The position numbers were made by a program, and so were the translations under genes. Under the pieces are notes generated by a model. The model was given only the letters and a program-made list of their open reading frames with translations. It ran no database searches and had not been told where the DNA came from. Of a stretch of DNA of 64,000 bases, positions 34,892-44,388 are shown in pieces. How positions within the stretch are numbered: the stretch's first letter is position 1; the number at the start of each line of letters is the position of its first letter. Origin of the DNA: VGJV01 sp964646415 (lineage in GTDB: Bacteria > Patescibacteriota > Minisyncoccia > UBA6257 > 2-01-FULL-56-20); assembly GCA_964646415.1 (NCBI GenBank), contig CAZYEL010000005.1:3054-67053 (forward strand), written 5' to 3'.

Positions 34892-34920
34892 ATAATATGA
34901 TTATTATACTTGAAATACAA
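34892..34920 (-). promoter_or_regulatory. Promoter of the Ddl fusion, probably leaderless
   Basis: Minus strand TTGTAT (34920-34915), exact 17-bp spacer, TATTAT (34897-34892), then 10 nt to ATG 34881. Confidence 0.6.
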
Positions 34921-34985
34921 AGGAAAAAAAGCCACCAATCGCCCTGACTGGTGGATATATTAAAAATCTTGCAATTTTTCCCAAT

Positions 34986-36458
34986 CTAGCGGATATAGAA
35001 AATACGGGCGTTTTCCGGGATATTGTGACTTTCGGATGGCAGAATATACCGAATATTCTTCAGTTTTTGCGTTTCGGGCAGGAACGAATCCGTAATAAAC
35101 ATGACGGTTTGCGCGGGCATCGGTATTCCACGCACGTCCACTCCACTCGCTTCGACAATGACGTATTTGGGAGCTTCTTTCGGCAGTTCGTTGATGGCGC
35201 GCCCGATGGCGACGTAGTCGGCGGCGAAAGCTCCTTGAACGTTAGGGCTATTCGCCCAACGGGTGAAATAGGTGCTATACGCTTCAACCATGACAATGAC
35301 TATGACGATGACTGCAGCGGCGTGAAGGAAGAATTGAGGCGTCTTTTTCTTAACCATGTTATAGAGTGCAACGCCGCCCACGGCGGCAAGGATAATGACC
35401 GGCGGAATCATGAGAATCGCGCGCAAAGCATGCGGGAGTCCTTCGTTTGAGATTACCACCGGGAGCGCGGCGAGAAGGAGCCAAGAGAAAAGGATGAAAA
35501 ATGAGAATGACGATGAGGGTTTCCTGAGAATAGTACGAATGCCGAGTACAAGTCCTGCGAGAAAGAAAATTCCCACCGGCCAGAAGAGTTCCGGGCGCCC
35601 GGCGAAGTTATGCCGCCAATTCCCGTCTCCTTCAAAGTTGAACATTCCCGCGGTTTTCAAAATATTCGAGCCGAGGTCGTGGAGAGGAGTCGGCGAGGAG
35701 AACACGGAAACTTGGGCGGTGCGGCCGAGGAAGTCCGCGGGGTGGTTGAGATAATAAAGTCCGAGGGGAAGGGCGACGATGAAAGAAGCAAGAATAAAGA
35801 AGCAGGAGGCACGCAAAATTTGCTTGCGGCTTTCGGGAGCAGACTGCCAGCACCAGAGAATGATGATAAGAATGAGGACGGGGGAGACGCGGTAAGCGAT
35901 GTAGGTATGGAAACCGGCACCGAATAGTACTCCGGCGAATATGGAATATGCCTGCCCGCCGATTTGTAGGCGGGGAATATGGAATTTGGAGCCGGCTCGG
36001 AATGCGCGGAGAAGAAAATAAATTGCCCAGACAAGGAAAAACGGCGCCATGATTGCGCGGAAGCCGATGCGGGAAAAGATAATGTGCCACACGCTTGTGG
36101 CAAGGAGTAACGAAGACAGGAGTCCGATTTGAGTTGAAAAAAGTTCCCGTGCGAGAAAAAAGACTCCCAGCACCGTAAGCAGTCCGAACAGCGCACTTGG
36201 AAGCCGGAGCACCCATGGCTCGGTCGCGCCAAAGGAATCAAGGAATGCGGCTTGGATATTTATGAAAAATCCTTCGCGTCCGTTATTTTCGGGGTAATAC
36301 GTTTTAAACTCTCCGGTCCGGAGCGCCTCAAGCGCGTTATTGCCATTCATCGCTTCGTCGGGATAAAGGCCGGGCGGAGTAGAGGCGAGATGATAGAAGC
36401 GCAGGAAACCGGCAAGGAGAAGGATGAGGATAAGGACAAGCTTCGCGTTGCGGGACAT
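34986..36458 (-). CDS. GT39/ArnT-like membrane glycosyltransferase
   Basis: 490 residues, about eleven membrane helices. The first outer loop contains STPPGLYPDEAMNGNNALEAL: an acidic residue here (DE) is the catalytic position in GT-C enzymes of the PMT/ArnT group. Further features are GREGFFINIQAAFL and FSRIGFRAIMAPF. It would transfer a sugar from a polyprenyl-phosphate donor at the outer membrane face; the mannosyl-phosphate synthase at 17-18 kb could supply such a donor. Acceptor unknown. ATG 36458 is 6 nt after TAGAAT on the minus strand. Confidence 0.75.
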   Translation of the reverse strand: MSRNAKLVLILILLLAGFLRFYHLASTPPGLYPDEAMNGNNALEALRTGEFKTYYPENNGREGFFINIQAAFLDSFGATEPWVLRLPSALFGLLTVLGVFFLARELFSTQIGLLSSLLLATSVWHIIFSRIGFRAIMAPFFLVWAIYFLLRAFRAGSKFHIPRLQIGGQAYSIFAGVLFGAGFHTYIAYRVSPVLILIIILWCWQSAPESRKQILRASCFFILASFIVALPLGLYYLNHPADFLGRTAQVSVFSSPTPLHDLGSNILKTAGMFNFEGDGNWRHNFAGRPELFWPVGIFFLAGLVLGIRTILRKPSSSFSFFILFSWLLLAALPVVISNEGLPHALRAILMIPPVIILAAVGGVALYNMVKKKTPQFFLHAAAVIVIVIVMVEAYSTYFTRWANSPNVQGAFAADYVAIGRAINELPKEAPKYVIVEASGVDVRGIPMPAQTVMFITDSFLPETQKLKNIRYILPSESHNIPENARIFYIR

Positions 36459-36495
36459 GGATTTATTCTACATCCTGTTCCACTGGAATCCTACT

Positions 36496-36521
36496 AGGAA
36501 CAATTCTATAGAATTGTTCCT
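36496..36521. repeat. 26-bp perfect palindrome between divergent genes
   Basis: AGGAACAATTCTA followed by its exact reverse complement. It lies between the GT39-like and DUF5674 starts, so it could be an operator or a mobile palindrome. There is no T-run for a terminator. Confidence 0.6.
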
Positions 36522-36590
36522 CCCGCACAGGCAATATTTACTTGGATTTCGGACTTGAGAATTTATGGCTCGGAGAGTAAAATCCAGATA

Positions 36591-36893
36591 ATGATTGTGC
36601 GCCAAAAACTCGTAGAGCCGCTTCAAGATTCTTTTGTAAAAGTGGTGGTGGACATTGAGCGGGAGATTCTTTCGGCAACGTGCGAATACCATGTGGACTG
36701 CGCGGAGGAGCTTTCAGAGGACGGTTCGAAAGCCGAAAGCCTCTGGGGCGCGAATGTGAATTTCGGCGATAAGAGTATTGCGTTCGTGTCCCTCATTAAC
36801 ATTAAACCGGCGCTCGGGAATAGAGCCATGGAAATCAAACTTCCCGATATTCGCAAAAAAGTAGAGGAGGTGGTTAGAAAGTTTTTATTCTAA
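36591..36893 (+). CDS. DUF5674 family protein
   Basis: 100 residues from ATG 36591 (MIVRQKLVEPLQDSF). It matches the DUF5674 pattern I know from CPR genomes: VKVVVDIEREIL, ECHVD-like YHVDCAEELSEDGSKAESLWG, then INIKPALGNRAMEI and a C-terminal IRKKVEEVVRKFL helix. Function unknown. Its stop overlaps the next start by one base. Confidence 0.75.
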   Translation: MIVRQKLVEPLQDSFVKVVVDIEREILSATCEYHVDCAEELSEDGSKAESLWGANVNFGDKSIAFVSLINIKPALGNRAMEIKLPDIRKKVEEVVRKFLF

Positions 36894-37168
36894 TGGCTAC
36901 ACGGGAACGCTGGGCGCGATTTGATAAGCATATGCAGCTTCTCAACATTATTGCGGAGCTTGAACGCGCGCGCGTGTGGCAGGAGCAGGGCAATGCCGCA
37001 TTATATTCTTCTGCATTGGAGCGCGCGCTGGAACTCGTTGATTTTTCGCTTGATGAGCCGAAGTGGGGAAGGAATAAATTACAGCTCCTCATCCTTCGAG
37101 AAGAAGTGGCGAAGTTCTATTGCGGAGAAAGGAAGGAAAGCGTCGCGGAGCTGTGCCGAATTTTGTAA
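36893..37168 (+). CDS. Small helical protein, unknown
   Basis: 91 residues, ATG overlapping the DUF5674 stop (TAATG), so translationally coupled. All-helical prediction from sequence (ERWARFDKHMQLLNIIAELERARVWQEQGN and following), soluble, no known motif. It may be a partner of the DUF5674 protein. The TAA stop lies within the first palindrome of the pair before paralogue 4. Confidence 0.65.
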   Translation: MATRERWARFDKHMQLLNIIAELERARVWQEQGNAALYSSALERALELVDFSLDEPKWGRNKLQLLILREEVAKFYCGERKESVAELCRIL

Positions 37169-37205
37169 AGGTTGAACCTTAAAGAGTCCCTAAAGGTTCA
37201 ACCTT
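37168..37205. promoter_or_regulatory. Paired AAGGTTNAACCTT palindromes before cysteine-rich gene 4
   Basis: AAGGTTGAACCTT (37168-37180) and AAGGTTCAACCTT (37193-37205), centres 25 bp apart. The second centre is 17 bp before ATG 37216. Confidence 0.6.
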
Positions 37206-37215
37206 GAGCGAGTGT

Positions 37216-39018
37216 ATGAATTCCGAAACCAAAACCTGCCAGAGTTGTAAAGCGCAATTTACGGTTGCGCCGGATGACTTCGCGTTCTATGAAAAACTGA
37301 AAGTCCCGCCGCCCACATGGTGTCCGGAATGCCGGATGGTGCGGCGGTTAGTGTGGAGAAATGAGCGTTGTCTATACAAACGGAAGTGCGACCTATGTAG
37401 CGTCGCCGTTTTTTCCGCATTCGCACCCCGAGCCCCTTATACGGTTTATTGTGTGGAGTGTTATGCATCGGACAAATGGGATGCCGCGCAGCATGCCCGA
37501 CCCTACGATTGGAATAAAAGTTTCTTCGAGCAATGGCACGCTCTTTTTGCCGATGTTCCCCAGCGGAACTTGTACGTTACCAACTCTACCAATTCTCCCT
37601 ATGGCGGAAACATGTTGCGCGATTCTACTCGTATCTATCTTTCCTATTCTCTCTTAAGCTCGGAAGACGTGTTTTACTCGAAAGATATTGATAAATCCCG
37701 CTCGGTTTTTGACAGCTTTGATTTGGTGGAGTCAGAGAATGTGTTCCAAGGGGTGCTTGGGTATAAGAACTATAACTGCGATTTTATCTATTTTTCTCGC
37801 AGCTGCATGGATTCTCGGTATCTCTATGATTGCGTGAATTGCCGCAATTGTTTTATGTGCACGAATCTTCGTAATAAGGAGTTTTGTATTAGAAATAAGC
37901 CATACGCGAAAGAGGAATATCAGAAAGAAATCAGCGGAATTGATTTTGGAAGTTACACAACCTCCTCTGCTCTCTACGGGGAGTTCTTAGAATTAACAAA
38001 GAATGCGCTTCATAAGTATGCGACCATTCTCAATTGCTCGCACTGCACGGGAAATGACCTTATCAACTCGAAAAATGCGCGCGCATGTTTCAGCAGTCAT
38101 GACATTGAGAATGTGAAATTCGCATTCCGCATTTTGACGACGCGGGACTCTATGGACCTTACCTATCTCGGTTTGAATGCCGAACTTCTGTATGAGTGCC
38201 AGGGAACCGGGAGCGCGCACAGCTCATTTGTTCGATTCAACGTTCATGGATTCGACGGGCACAACCATGATTTGCAGTACACCGCGAATTGCGGTTTCTC
38301 ATCACATCTTTTCGGATGTGTCGGAATTCGGAATAAGCAATATTGCATTTTAAACAGGCAATATTCAAAGGAAGAATATGAGGTGCTTGTGCCGAAGATT
38401 ATCGCGCATATGGACGAGATGCCGTATGAATCGCGTGGAGTGAATAGCGAAGTGCGTATCGTGTATCGGTACGGGGAGTTTTTTCCCGTTGAGTTTTCGC
38501 CGTTTGCGTATAATGAAACGCTTGCGCAGGAGTGCTTTTCGCTTACGAAGGAAGAAGCGGATACACGAGGATACCAATGGAGGGAACCAGAAACGAAACA
38601 CTACCGTATCACGAAACCCCCCGATGACATTCCCGGTCACATCAAAGATGCCGACGATTCAATATGCAGTGAAGTGATAGGATGTGCGCATGGGGGGTTG
38701 TGCAAACATCAGTGCGCGACTGCGTTTAAGGTTCTACGCGAGGAACTTCAGTATTACAAGAAGAGAAATATTCCCTTGCCGCGGCTGTGCCCAAACTGCA
38801 GGCATTATGAGCGGCTGGCACAGCGAAATCCGTTGAAGCTGTGGCATCGGCGTTGCATGTGCAGCGGGATGAATAGCGTAGAGCGTAGAGCGTATAGCAA
38901 CACCGTCGCGCACTCCCACGGGAACAGTCCGTGCCCTAACGAATTCGAAACGCCGTACGCGCCGGAGCGGAAGGAAATCATATATTGTGAGTCGTGTTAC
39001 AACTCGGAAATCGTGTAG
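37216..39018 (+). CDS. Cysteine-rich CxxC protein, paralogue 4
   Basis: 600 residues from ATG 37216 (same ATGAATTCCGAAAC start as paralogues 1 and 2). N-terminal ribbon CQSC ... CPECRMVRRLVWRNER, CDLC, CVEC; first Cys block YDCVNCRNCFMC, second ending GCVGIRNKQYCILNRQYSKEEY. The C-terminus is of the CAHGGLCKHQCATAF type shared with paralogues 1 and 3, then CPNC, CMC and YCESCY. In the variable loop before the HSHG element the DNA reads as 7-bp repeats (38871-38900, GTAGAGC twice), so heptamers appear to have expanded within the coding sequence. First gene of the second block. Confidence 0.85.
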   Translation: MNSETKTCQSCKAQFTVAPDDFAFYEKLKVPPPTWCPECRMVRRLVWRNERCLYKRKCDLCSVAVFSAFAPRAPYTVYCVECYASDKWDAAQHARPYDWNKSFFEQWHALFADVPQRNLYVTNSTNSPYGGNMLRDSTRIYLSYSLLSSEDVFYSKDIDKSRSVFDSFDLVESENVFQGVLGYKNYNCDFIYFSRSCMDSRYLYDCVNCRNCFMCTNLRNKEFCIRNKPYAKEEYQKEISGIDFGSYTTSSALYGEFLELTKNALHKYATILNCSHCTGNDLINSKNARACFSSHDIENVKFAFRILTTRDSMDLTYLGLNAELLYECQGTGSAHSSFVRFNVHGFDGHNHDLQYTANCGFSSHLFGCVGIRNKQYCILNRQYSKEEYEVLVPKIIAHMDEMPYESRGVNSEVRIVYRYGEFFPVEFSPFAYNETLAQECFSLTKEEADTRGYQWREPETKHYRITKPPDDIPGHIKDADDSICSEVIGCAHGGLCKHQCATAFKVLREELQYYKKRNIPLPRLCPNCRHYERLAQRNPLKLWHRRCMCSGMNSVERRAYSNTVAHSHGNSPCPNEFETPYAPERKEIIYCESCYNSEIV

Positions 39019-39052
39019 TTAGAAAATAGCAAGTAGAAATATAGAAAATAGA

Positions 39053-40795
39053 ATGAAACCAGAAGTAAGAAAATGCAAAGAATGCGCCGCTCAATTCCCG
39101 ATTGAAGCGGACGATATTGAGCTTTACGAGAAGTTCAAGGTGCCCGCGCCGGTGCGGTGCCCGGACTGCCGTCAGCGCCGGAGGTATTCTTGGCGGAACG
39201 AGCGTGTGCTCTACCGCCGGAATTGCGACCTCTGCAGGAAAAGCACGGTAACGATTTATTCGCCGAACAAGCCCTTCAAGGTGTATTGCCCGCCTTGTTT
39301 TTGGTCGGATAAATGGACTGGGCTTGATTACGGGCGCGAGTTTGATTTCAATAAGCCCTTCTTCCCGCAATGGCGGGAGCTGCAGCTTGAAGTACCGCGC
39401 ATTGCGCTTCTCACCAAGAACAGCGTGAATTCGGAGTATACGAACCACTCAAGCAATAACCGGAATTGCTATTTGAGTTTCAGTACATTCGAGTCCGAAA
39501 ACATTATGCATTCGGCGAATGTGTGGAAGCAATCAAGGGATTGCGTTGATTGTTACCTCGCAAGCGTGGAGGGTGGCGCGGAATTGTGCTATGAGTGCGT
39601 GAATTCCGCGCGGATGTTTAACTGCCAATTCGGCGTGTTGCTTAAGGATTGCACGGATTGCTTTTATTCTTACGACCTTCGCAGCTGTTCAAACTGCTGT
39701 CTTTCGTGGAATCTCCGGAACAAGCAGTATCACATCTTGAATGTCGGGCACTCGAAGGAGGAGTATGAGAAGAGATTTGCCGAATTGAATCTTGGGTCTT
39801 TTGTGGGGCGCGAGGCTTTGTATGCTCAATTTAAAGAGCTGCTGGAGAAGCGGGCCCTCCACAAATTCGCGGTGATTGAAAAATGCGTGAACGTGTCGGG
39901 GAATATGCTTTTCAACTCGAAAAATACGCGCCATTCGTTCGACGTGGATAAAACGGAAGACACCAAATACGGGATTATCACGCCCGATGTGAAGAATTCT
40001 ATGGATTCATATCATTATGGATTTGCCTGCGAGCTGATTTACGAGTCGCACGCGCTGATCCACGACTACGATGTGAAGTTTACGCACTTAAGTTACGACA
40101 ACTCCCATTTGGAATACTGCGATTCGTGCCATAACTCCGAGAATCTTTTCGGTTGCGTGGGCATAAAGCAAGGGAAGTATGCAATTTTCAACAAACGGTA
40201 CGAGGAGAGTGAATACGCGGCGCTCAAGAACCGCATTATCGCGCACATGAAAGAGACGGGGGAATACGGTGAATTTTTTCCGCCGGAGCTGTCGCCCTTC
40301 GGATACAACGAAACCCAGGGGCAGGTATATATGCCCCTCAAAAAGGAAGAAGCGGCGGCGAAGGGTTATAAATGGGAAGACCTTACGCCGGGCACGTTCG
40401 GCAAGGAAACATTGAAACCCGGAAGCATCCCCGACGACATCAAGGATATCCCTGATACTATTTTGAAAGAAGCGCTTGCATGCGTCTCGTGCACGCGAAA
40501 TTATAACGTGGTACAAGCCGAACTCGATTTCTACCGGCGCGTGCAGGTCCCCATTCCCAGGGCTTGCCCCGAATGCCGCTATCGCCGGCGGCTTGAGCGG
40601 CGTTTGCCGCGGAAGCTTTGGCATAGGCGTTGCAACTGCAACGCGGCAAATAGCAAAGAGCAAATAGCCCATAGAAACACGGCTCCGCATTTCCACGGCG
40701 ATGCACCGTGCCCCAATGAATTTGAGACGCCGTATGCGCCGGAGCGGAAGGAGGTCGTGTACTGCGAGCAGTGTTATCAGGCGGAAGTGGCATAG
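39053..40795 (+). CDS. Cysteine-rich CxxC protein, paralogue 5
   Basis: 580 residues. N-terminal ribbon CKEC ... CPDCRQRRRYSWRNER, CDLC, CPPC; first Cys block with YSYDLRSCSNCCLSWNLRNKQYHILN, second ending GCVGIKQGKYAIFNKRYEESEY, where the usual YCI is YAI. The C-terminal ribbon is the simple type (CVSC ... CPEC), then CNCNAANSK and HFHG, and YCEQCY. The variable loop is encoded by five heptamers (40646-40680: GCAAATA, GCAAAGA, GCAAATA, GCCCATA, GAAACAC). The last 30 bp are duplicated exactly at 44389-44418. The preceding 34-bp spacer is itself heptad-like. Confidence 0.85.
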   Translation: MKPEVRKCKECAAQFPIEADDIELYEKFKVPAPVRCPDCRQRRRYSWRNERVLYRRNCDLCRKSTVTIYSPNKPFKVYCPPCFWSDKWTGLDYGREFDFNKPFFPQWRELQLEVPRIALLTKNSVNSEYTNHSSNNRNCYLSFSTFESENIMHSANVWKQSRDCVDCYLASVEGGAELCYECVNSARMFNCQFGVLLKDCTDCFYSYDLRSCSNCCLSWNLRNKQYHILNVGHSKEEYEKRFAELNLGSFVGREALYAQFKELLEKRALHKFAVIEKCVNVSGNMLFNSKNTRHSFDVDKTEDTKYGIITPDVKNSMDSYHYGFACELIYESHALIHDYDVKFTHLSYDNSHLEYCDSCHNSENLFGCVGIKQGKYAIFNKRYEESEYAALKNRIIAHMKETGEYGEFFPPELSPFGYNETQGQVYMPLKKEEAAAKGYKWEDLTPGTFGKETLKPGSIPDDIKDIPDTILKEALACVSCTRNYNVVQAELDFYRRVQVPIPRACPECRYRRRLERRLPRKLWHRRCNCNAANSKEQIAHRNTAPHFHGDAPCPNEFETPYAPERKEVVYCEQCYQAEVA

Positions 40796-40818
40796 ACACG
40801 ACTGATGATTCATAGCCA

Positions 40819-42576
40819 ATGACGGAAGTGAGAACGTGCCAAAACTGCAAACAGGAATTTACGATAGCTCCCGAGGACTTTGATTTTTATAAAAAAGTAA
40901 AGGTTCCGCCCCCGACGTTTTGTTGGAAGTGTAGATTTCAGAGGAGATTGACCTATAGGAACGAGCGGAATCCGTTTTGGGCGACGAGCGGTAAATCCGG
41001 GAAGCGGATACTCTCGATTTTTCCTCCCGAGGCGGGCGTTACGGTCTATGATGAAAAGGAGTGGCGGTCGGATGATTGGGACGGGATGGACTACGGCAGG
41101 GATTATGATTTCTCGAGGCCGTTTTTCGAGCAAATACATGAATTAGCAAAAACGGTGCCGCGTTTCGGGCCGCACACGGAGGACAACGTGAATTGCGAGT
41201 ACCTCGTCAATACCGGCTGGAGCAAAAACTGTTATCTCGTGTGCAACACTTCGTATGCGGAGGATTGCGCGTATGGTAACGCCATGGACTATTGCAAGTC
41301 CTCGTTCGATTGTTCGCATGTGACGAAATGCGAACGGTGTTATGGATGTTTTTGGACCAGAGAGTCATATCAAACTCATTTTTCCACGCGCTCGATAAGC
41401 AATGCCTCAAGTTGGTGTCTCTTTGGTTGCAAAGGCATGACTGACTGTTTCGGGTGCGTGAATATGATGAACAAGAGCCACTATATCTTTAACCAGCCTT
41501 ACTCCAGGGAAGAATACGAAGCGAAGATCGGGGCAATGAAGCTTAATACCTGGTCGGGACTCCAAAAAGCAAAGGCGGAGGCGTTTGCCTTCGCGGCAAA
41601 GTTTCCCGTGGCATATCTGAACGGAGTTCTGAATGACAACGTGACCGGGGAATATGTCAGTGAATCAAAGAATGTGCAGTATGGGTATCTGGTGAACGGC
41701 GGGAGAGATTTAAAATACGTGCAATACCTCCAAATTCCTGGCGCGGAGGATTCGCAGGACCTCACCATTTGGGGAGAAAAACACATATTGGGATATGAAA
41801 ACGCGACCTCCGGCCTTGGAGTCTCAAATTGCCAGTTTTTGGAAGGATGCTGGGCGGAGGTTTTTGATTCTCAATATTGTATTGCATGCCGCAACATTTC
41901 AAACTGTTTCGGGTGCGTGGGGTTGAAGAAAAAACAATGCTGTATTTTCAATAAGCAATATTCGAAAGGCGAGTATGAGAAGCTGAAAGCAAAAATAATC
42001 GCGCACATGAACGCGATGCCGTTCGTGGATAAAGCGGGAAGAGTATATAAATATGGAGAATTTTTCCCTGCGGAGCATGCCCTTTGCGGGTACAACATCT
42101 CTCTGGCGAATGAACACTTTCCCTTGACCAAAGAGGAGGCATTGGCACAGGGGTATCTGTGGACAGATATGAAATACGGGGATCACAAAGTGACGGTCAT
42201 GCCGGACAAAATCCCCGATGCCATTGAAGATGTGCCCGACACGTTCACGAAGGAAATTTTGGAATGCATGCAATGCAAAAAGGCATTCCGGGTAGTTCCC
42301 ATGGAACTCGAATTCCTCAAAGCCGTAAAAATTCCGGTTCCGCGCACGTGTGGCGACTGCCGACACAGTGAAAGGATTTCCCGGCGAGCGAAGGCGTTTC
42401 TCTACCATCAAACATGTGAATGTGCGGGGGCAAAATCCTCAAACGGGGTCTACGCGAATTTCACGAAGCATATTCATGGTGATGTGCCTTGTCCGGAAGA
42501 GTTTGAAACAAGCCATGATAAAAGTCGCCCTGAAATTGTTTATTGCCTCAAGTGTTTTTGGGCGGAAGTGGGGTAA
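40819..42576 (+). CDS. Cysteine-rich CxxC protein, paralogue 6
   Basis: 585 residues, the most divergent N-terminal half: ribbon CQNC ... CWKCRFQRRLTYRNERNPFWATSGKSG, so the CDLC...CKEC pair is missing. The first Cys block contains CERCYGCFW and GCKGMTDCFGC, the second ends GCVGLKKKQCCIFNKQYSKGEY. The C-terminal ribbon is the simple type (CMQC ... CGDC), then CEC, KHIHGDVPC and YCLKCF. Separated by 23 bp from paralogue 5 and 11 bp from paralogue 7, so part of one transcript. As with the others, no export signal. Confidence 0.85.
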   Translation: MTEVRTCQNCKQEFTIAPEDFDFYKKVKVPPPTFCWKCRFQRRLTYRNERNPFWATSGKSGKRILSIFPPEAGVTVYDEKEWRSDDWDGMDYGRDYDFSRPFFEQIHELAKTVPRFGPHTEDNVNCEYLVNTGWSKNCYLVCNTSYAEDCAYGNAMDYCKSSFDCSHVTKCERCYGCFWTRESYQTHFSTRSISNASSWCLFGCKGMTDCFGCVNMMNKSHYIFNQPYSREEYEAKIGAMKLNTWSGLQKAKAEAFAFAAKFPVAYLNGVLNDNVTGEYVSESKNVQYGYLVNGGRDLKYVQYLQIPGAEDSQDLTIWGEKHILGYENATSGLGVSNCQFLEGCWAEVFDSQYCIACRNISNCFGCVGLKKKQCCIFNKQYSKGEYEKLKAKIIAHMNAMPFVDKAGRVYKYGEFFPAEHALCGYNISLANEHFPLTKEEALAQGYLWTDMKYGDHKVTVMPDKIPDAIEDVPDTFTKEILECMQCKKAFRVVPMELEFLKAVKIPVPRTCGDCRHSERISRRAKAFLYHQTCECAGAKSSNGVYANFTKHIHGDVPCPEEFETSHDKSRPEIVYCLKCFWAEVG

Positions 42577-42587
42577 AATAAGAAAGT

Positions 42588-44357
42588 ATGAACTTGGAAA
42601 CTCGAACTTGCCAAAACTGCAAACAATCTTTCACAATCGAGCCAGAGGATTCCCAATTCTACGAGCGCGTGAACGTCCCGCCGCCGACATTTTGCCCTGA
42701 TTGCCGACTCCAACGGCGGATGACGTTTCGGAACGAGCGCTCGCTCTACAAGCGCACATGCGACCTTTGTAAAAAGCCGTTTGTCTCGATGTATTCACCT
42801 GACAAGCCCTTCACGGTGTATTGCAAAGAGTGCTGGTATTCCGATAACTGGGACCCGCTTCAGTACGGGCAGGAATACGACTGGAAGAAACCTTTTTTCA
42901 CGCAATTCCGGGAGTTGATGCATAAAGTGCCGCGCATTGGGATTATGCATATTCATACGAATATGAATGCCGACTTTGCAAATTATGTTGCAGACAGTAA
43001 AAACGTCTATCTCTCGCAATCGGTGATCGCGAAATCCGAAAACGTGTATTATTCCCGAAATATTGATACGGGAAAAGATGTATTCGATTGCATGTATGTA
43101 AAAGAATCAGAGCGTTGTTATGAAGATTTGGATTGTTTGCACATGTACCAAACGCAGTGGTGCGTTCGTTCGCGAGAGTGTCTTGGCTCCGCTTTTCTCT
43201 TTGATTGCGTAAGTTGTCAGGATTGTTTTATGAGCGCCAATCTTCGCAATAAGCGCTATGTGGTGCGCAATCAACAGCTTACGAAGGAAGAATATTCCGT
43301 GTTTATAGGGAAGTATAAAAAAGAGGGGTATGAAAGCAGTAAGAAATATCGCGGCGAGTTCCGGGAACTGATGCAACGTGCATTGCATAAATATGGAAAT
43401 TTGCTCAAGTGCGTGGACTCAACTGGAGATAACCTGGACAATGTCAAAACAGTGAGAAATTCTTTCGATCTTTATGACGGAGAAAATCTTCGCTTTTGCC
43501 TTCGTAATGTAAAAAGCAAGGATTCGTATGATGTGGCTTTTGCAGTGAGTACTGAGTTGGCGTACGAAGGTATGGCGGCGGGATTTGGAAACTCCAGAGC
43601 TTTTTCCGTGGCTCATTGTGATGCGAACGAGAGAGTCTCATATTGTGATTGGTGTCAGAGCTCCGCCGACCTTTTTGGATGCGCGGGTCTTCGTAAGAAA
43701 CAGCATTTTATTTTGAACAAGCAGTATTCGAAAGAGGAATATGAAAAATTGAAGGCGCGGATAATTGAGCATATGAACACGCTGCCATATGTCGATAAGA
43801 CGGGAGGGGTGTATGCGTACGGCGAATTTTTCCCAGCCGAGCTTTCTCCGTTTGCTTATAATGAAACGCTTGCCGGAGAGTATTTTCCTTTATCGAAAGG
43901 TGAAACAGTGGCGCGGGGATATGTATGGCGCGAGTTGGATCCTTCGCCGCACAAACCCACCATTGTTGCAGGGGAACTTCCGGATGCAATTGCCGATGTT
44001 TCAGACGAAATACTCAAGGAAATTATCGAATGTACGGTGTGCAAACGCGTGTATCGAATACTCGCGCCCGAACTTGCGTTCTTGCGCCGCGAGGGGATTG
44101 TTTTGCCGCGCGAGTGCCAGGAATGTCGGCATAAAGACCGATTCGATTTGCGGAATCCCTTAAAGCTTTGGCATCGGCGTTGTTGTTGCAGTGGCTTGAA
44201 AGGTAAAAATGAAAATGAAAGTGAGAATGAGTATAAGAATACTGCGATGCATTTCCACGGGGCGGAGAAGTGTCTAAGTGAGTTCGAGACGAGCTACGCG
44301 CCCGAGCGGCCGGAGATGGTGTATTGTGAAAGTTGCTACCAATCAGAAGTTGTGTGA
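42588..44357 (+). CDS. Cysteine-rich CxxC protein, paralogue 7
   Basis: 589 residues. N-terminal ribbon CQNC ... CPDCRLQRRMTFRNER, CDLC, CKEC; first Cys block FDCVSCQDCFM, where the following FGC is lost; second ending GCAGLRKKQHFILNKQYSKEEY. The C-terminal ribbon is the simple type (CTVC ... CQEC), then CCCSG, a Lys/Glu/Asn-rich loop encoded by short 6-bp repeats, and YCESCY. ATG 42588 follows a TAAAAT box by 8 nt. A 3' scrap of a further paralogue lies just downstream. Confidence 0.85.
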   Translation: MNLETRTCQNCKQSFTIEPEDSQFYERVNVPPPTFCPDCRLQRRMTFRNERSLYKRTCDLCKKPFVSMYSPDKPFTVYCKECWYSDNWDPLQYGQEYDWKKPFFTQFRELMHKVPRIGIMHIHTNMNADFANYVADSKNVYLSQSVIAKSENVYYSRNIDTGKDVFDCMYVKESERCYEDLDCLHMYQTQWCVRSRECLGSAFLFDCVSCQDCFMSANLRNKRYVVRNQQLTKEEYSVFIGKYKKEGYESSKKYRGEFRELMQRALHKYGNLLKCVDSTGDNLDNVKTVRNSFDLYDGENLRFCLRNVKSKDSYDVAFAVSTELAYEGMAAGFGNSRAFSVAHCDANERVSYCDWCQSSADLFGCAGLRKKQHFILNKQYSKEEYEKLKARIIEHMNTLPYVDKTGGVYAYGEFFPAELSPFAYNETLAGEYFPLSKGETVARGYVWRELDPSPHKPTIVAGELPDAIADVSDEILKEIIECTVCKRVYRILAPELAFLRREGIVLPRECQECRHKDRFDLRNPLKLWHRRCCCSGLKGKNENESENEYKNTAMHFHGAEKCLSEFETSYAPERPEMVYCESCYQSEVV

Positions 44358-44388
44358 GAGTAACTTTCATCCCGAGTATGCCCGAGGG

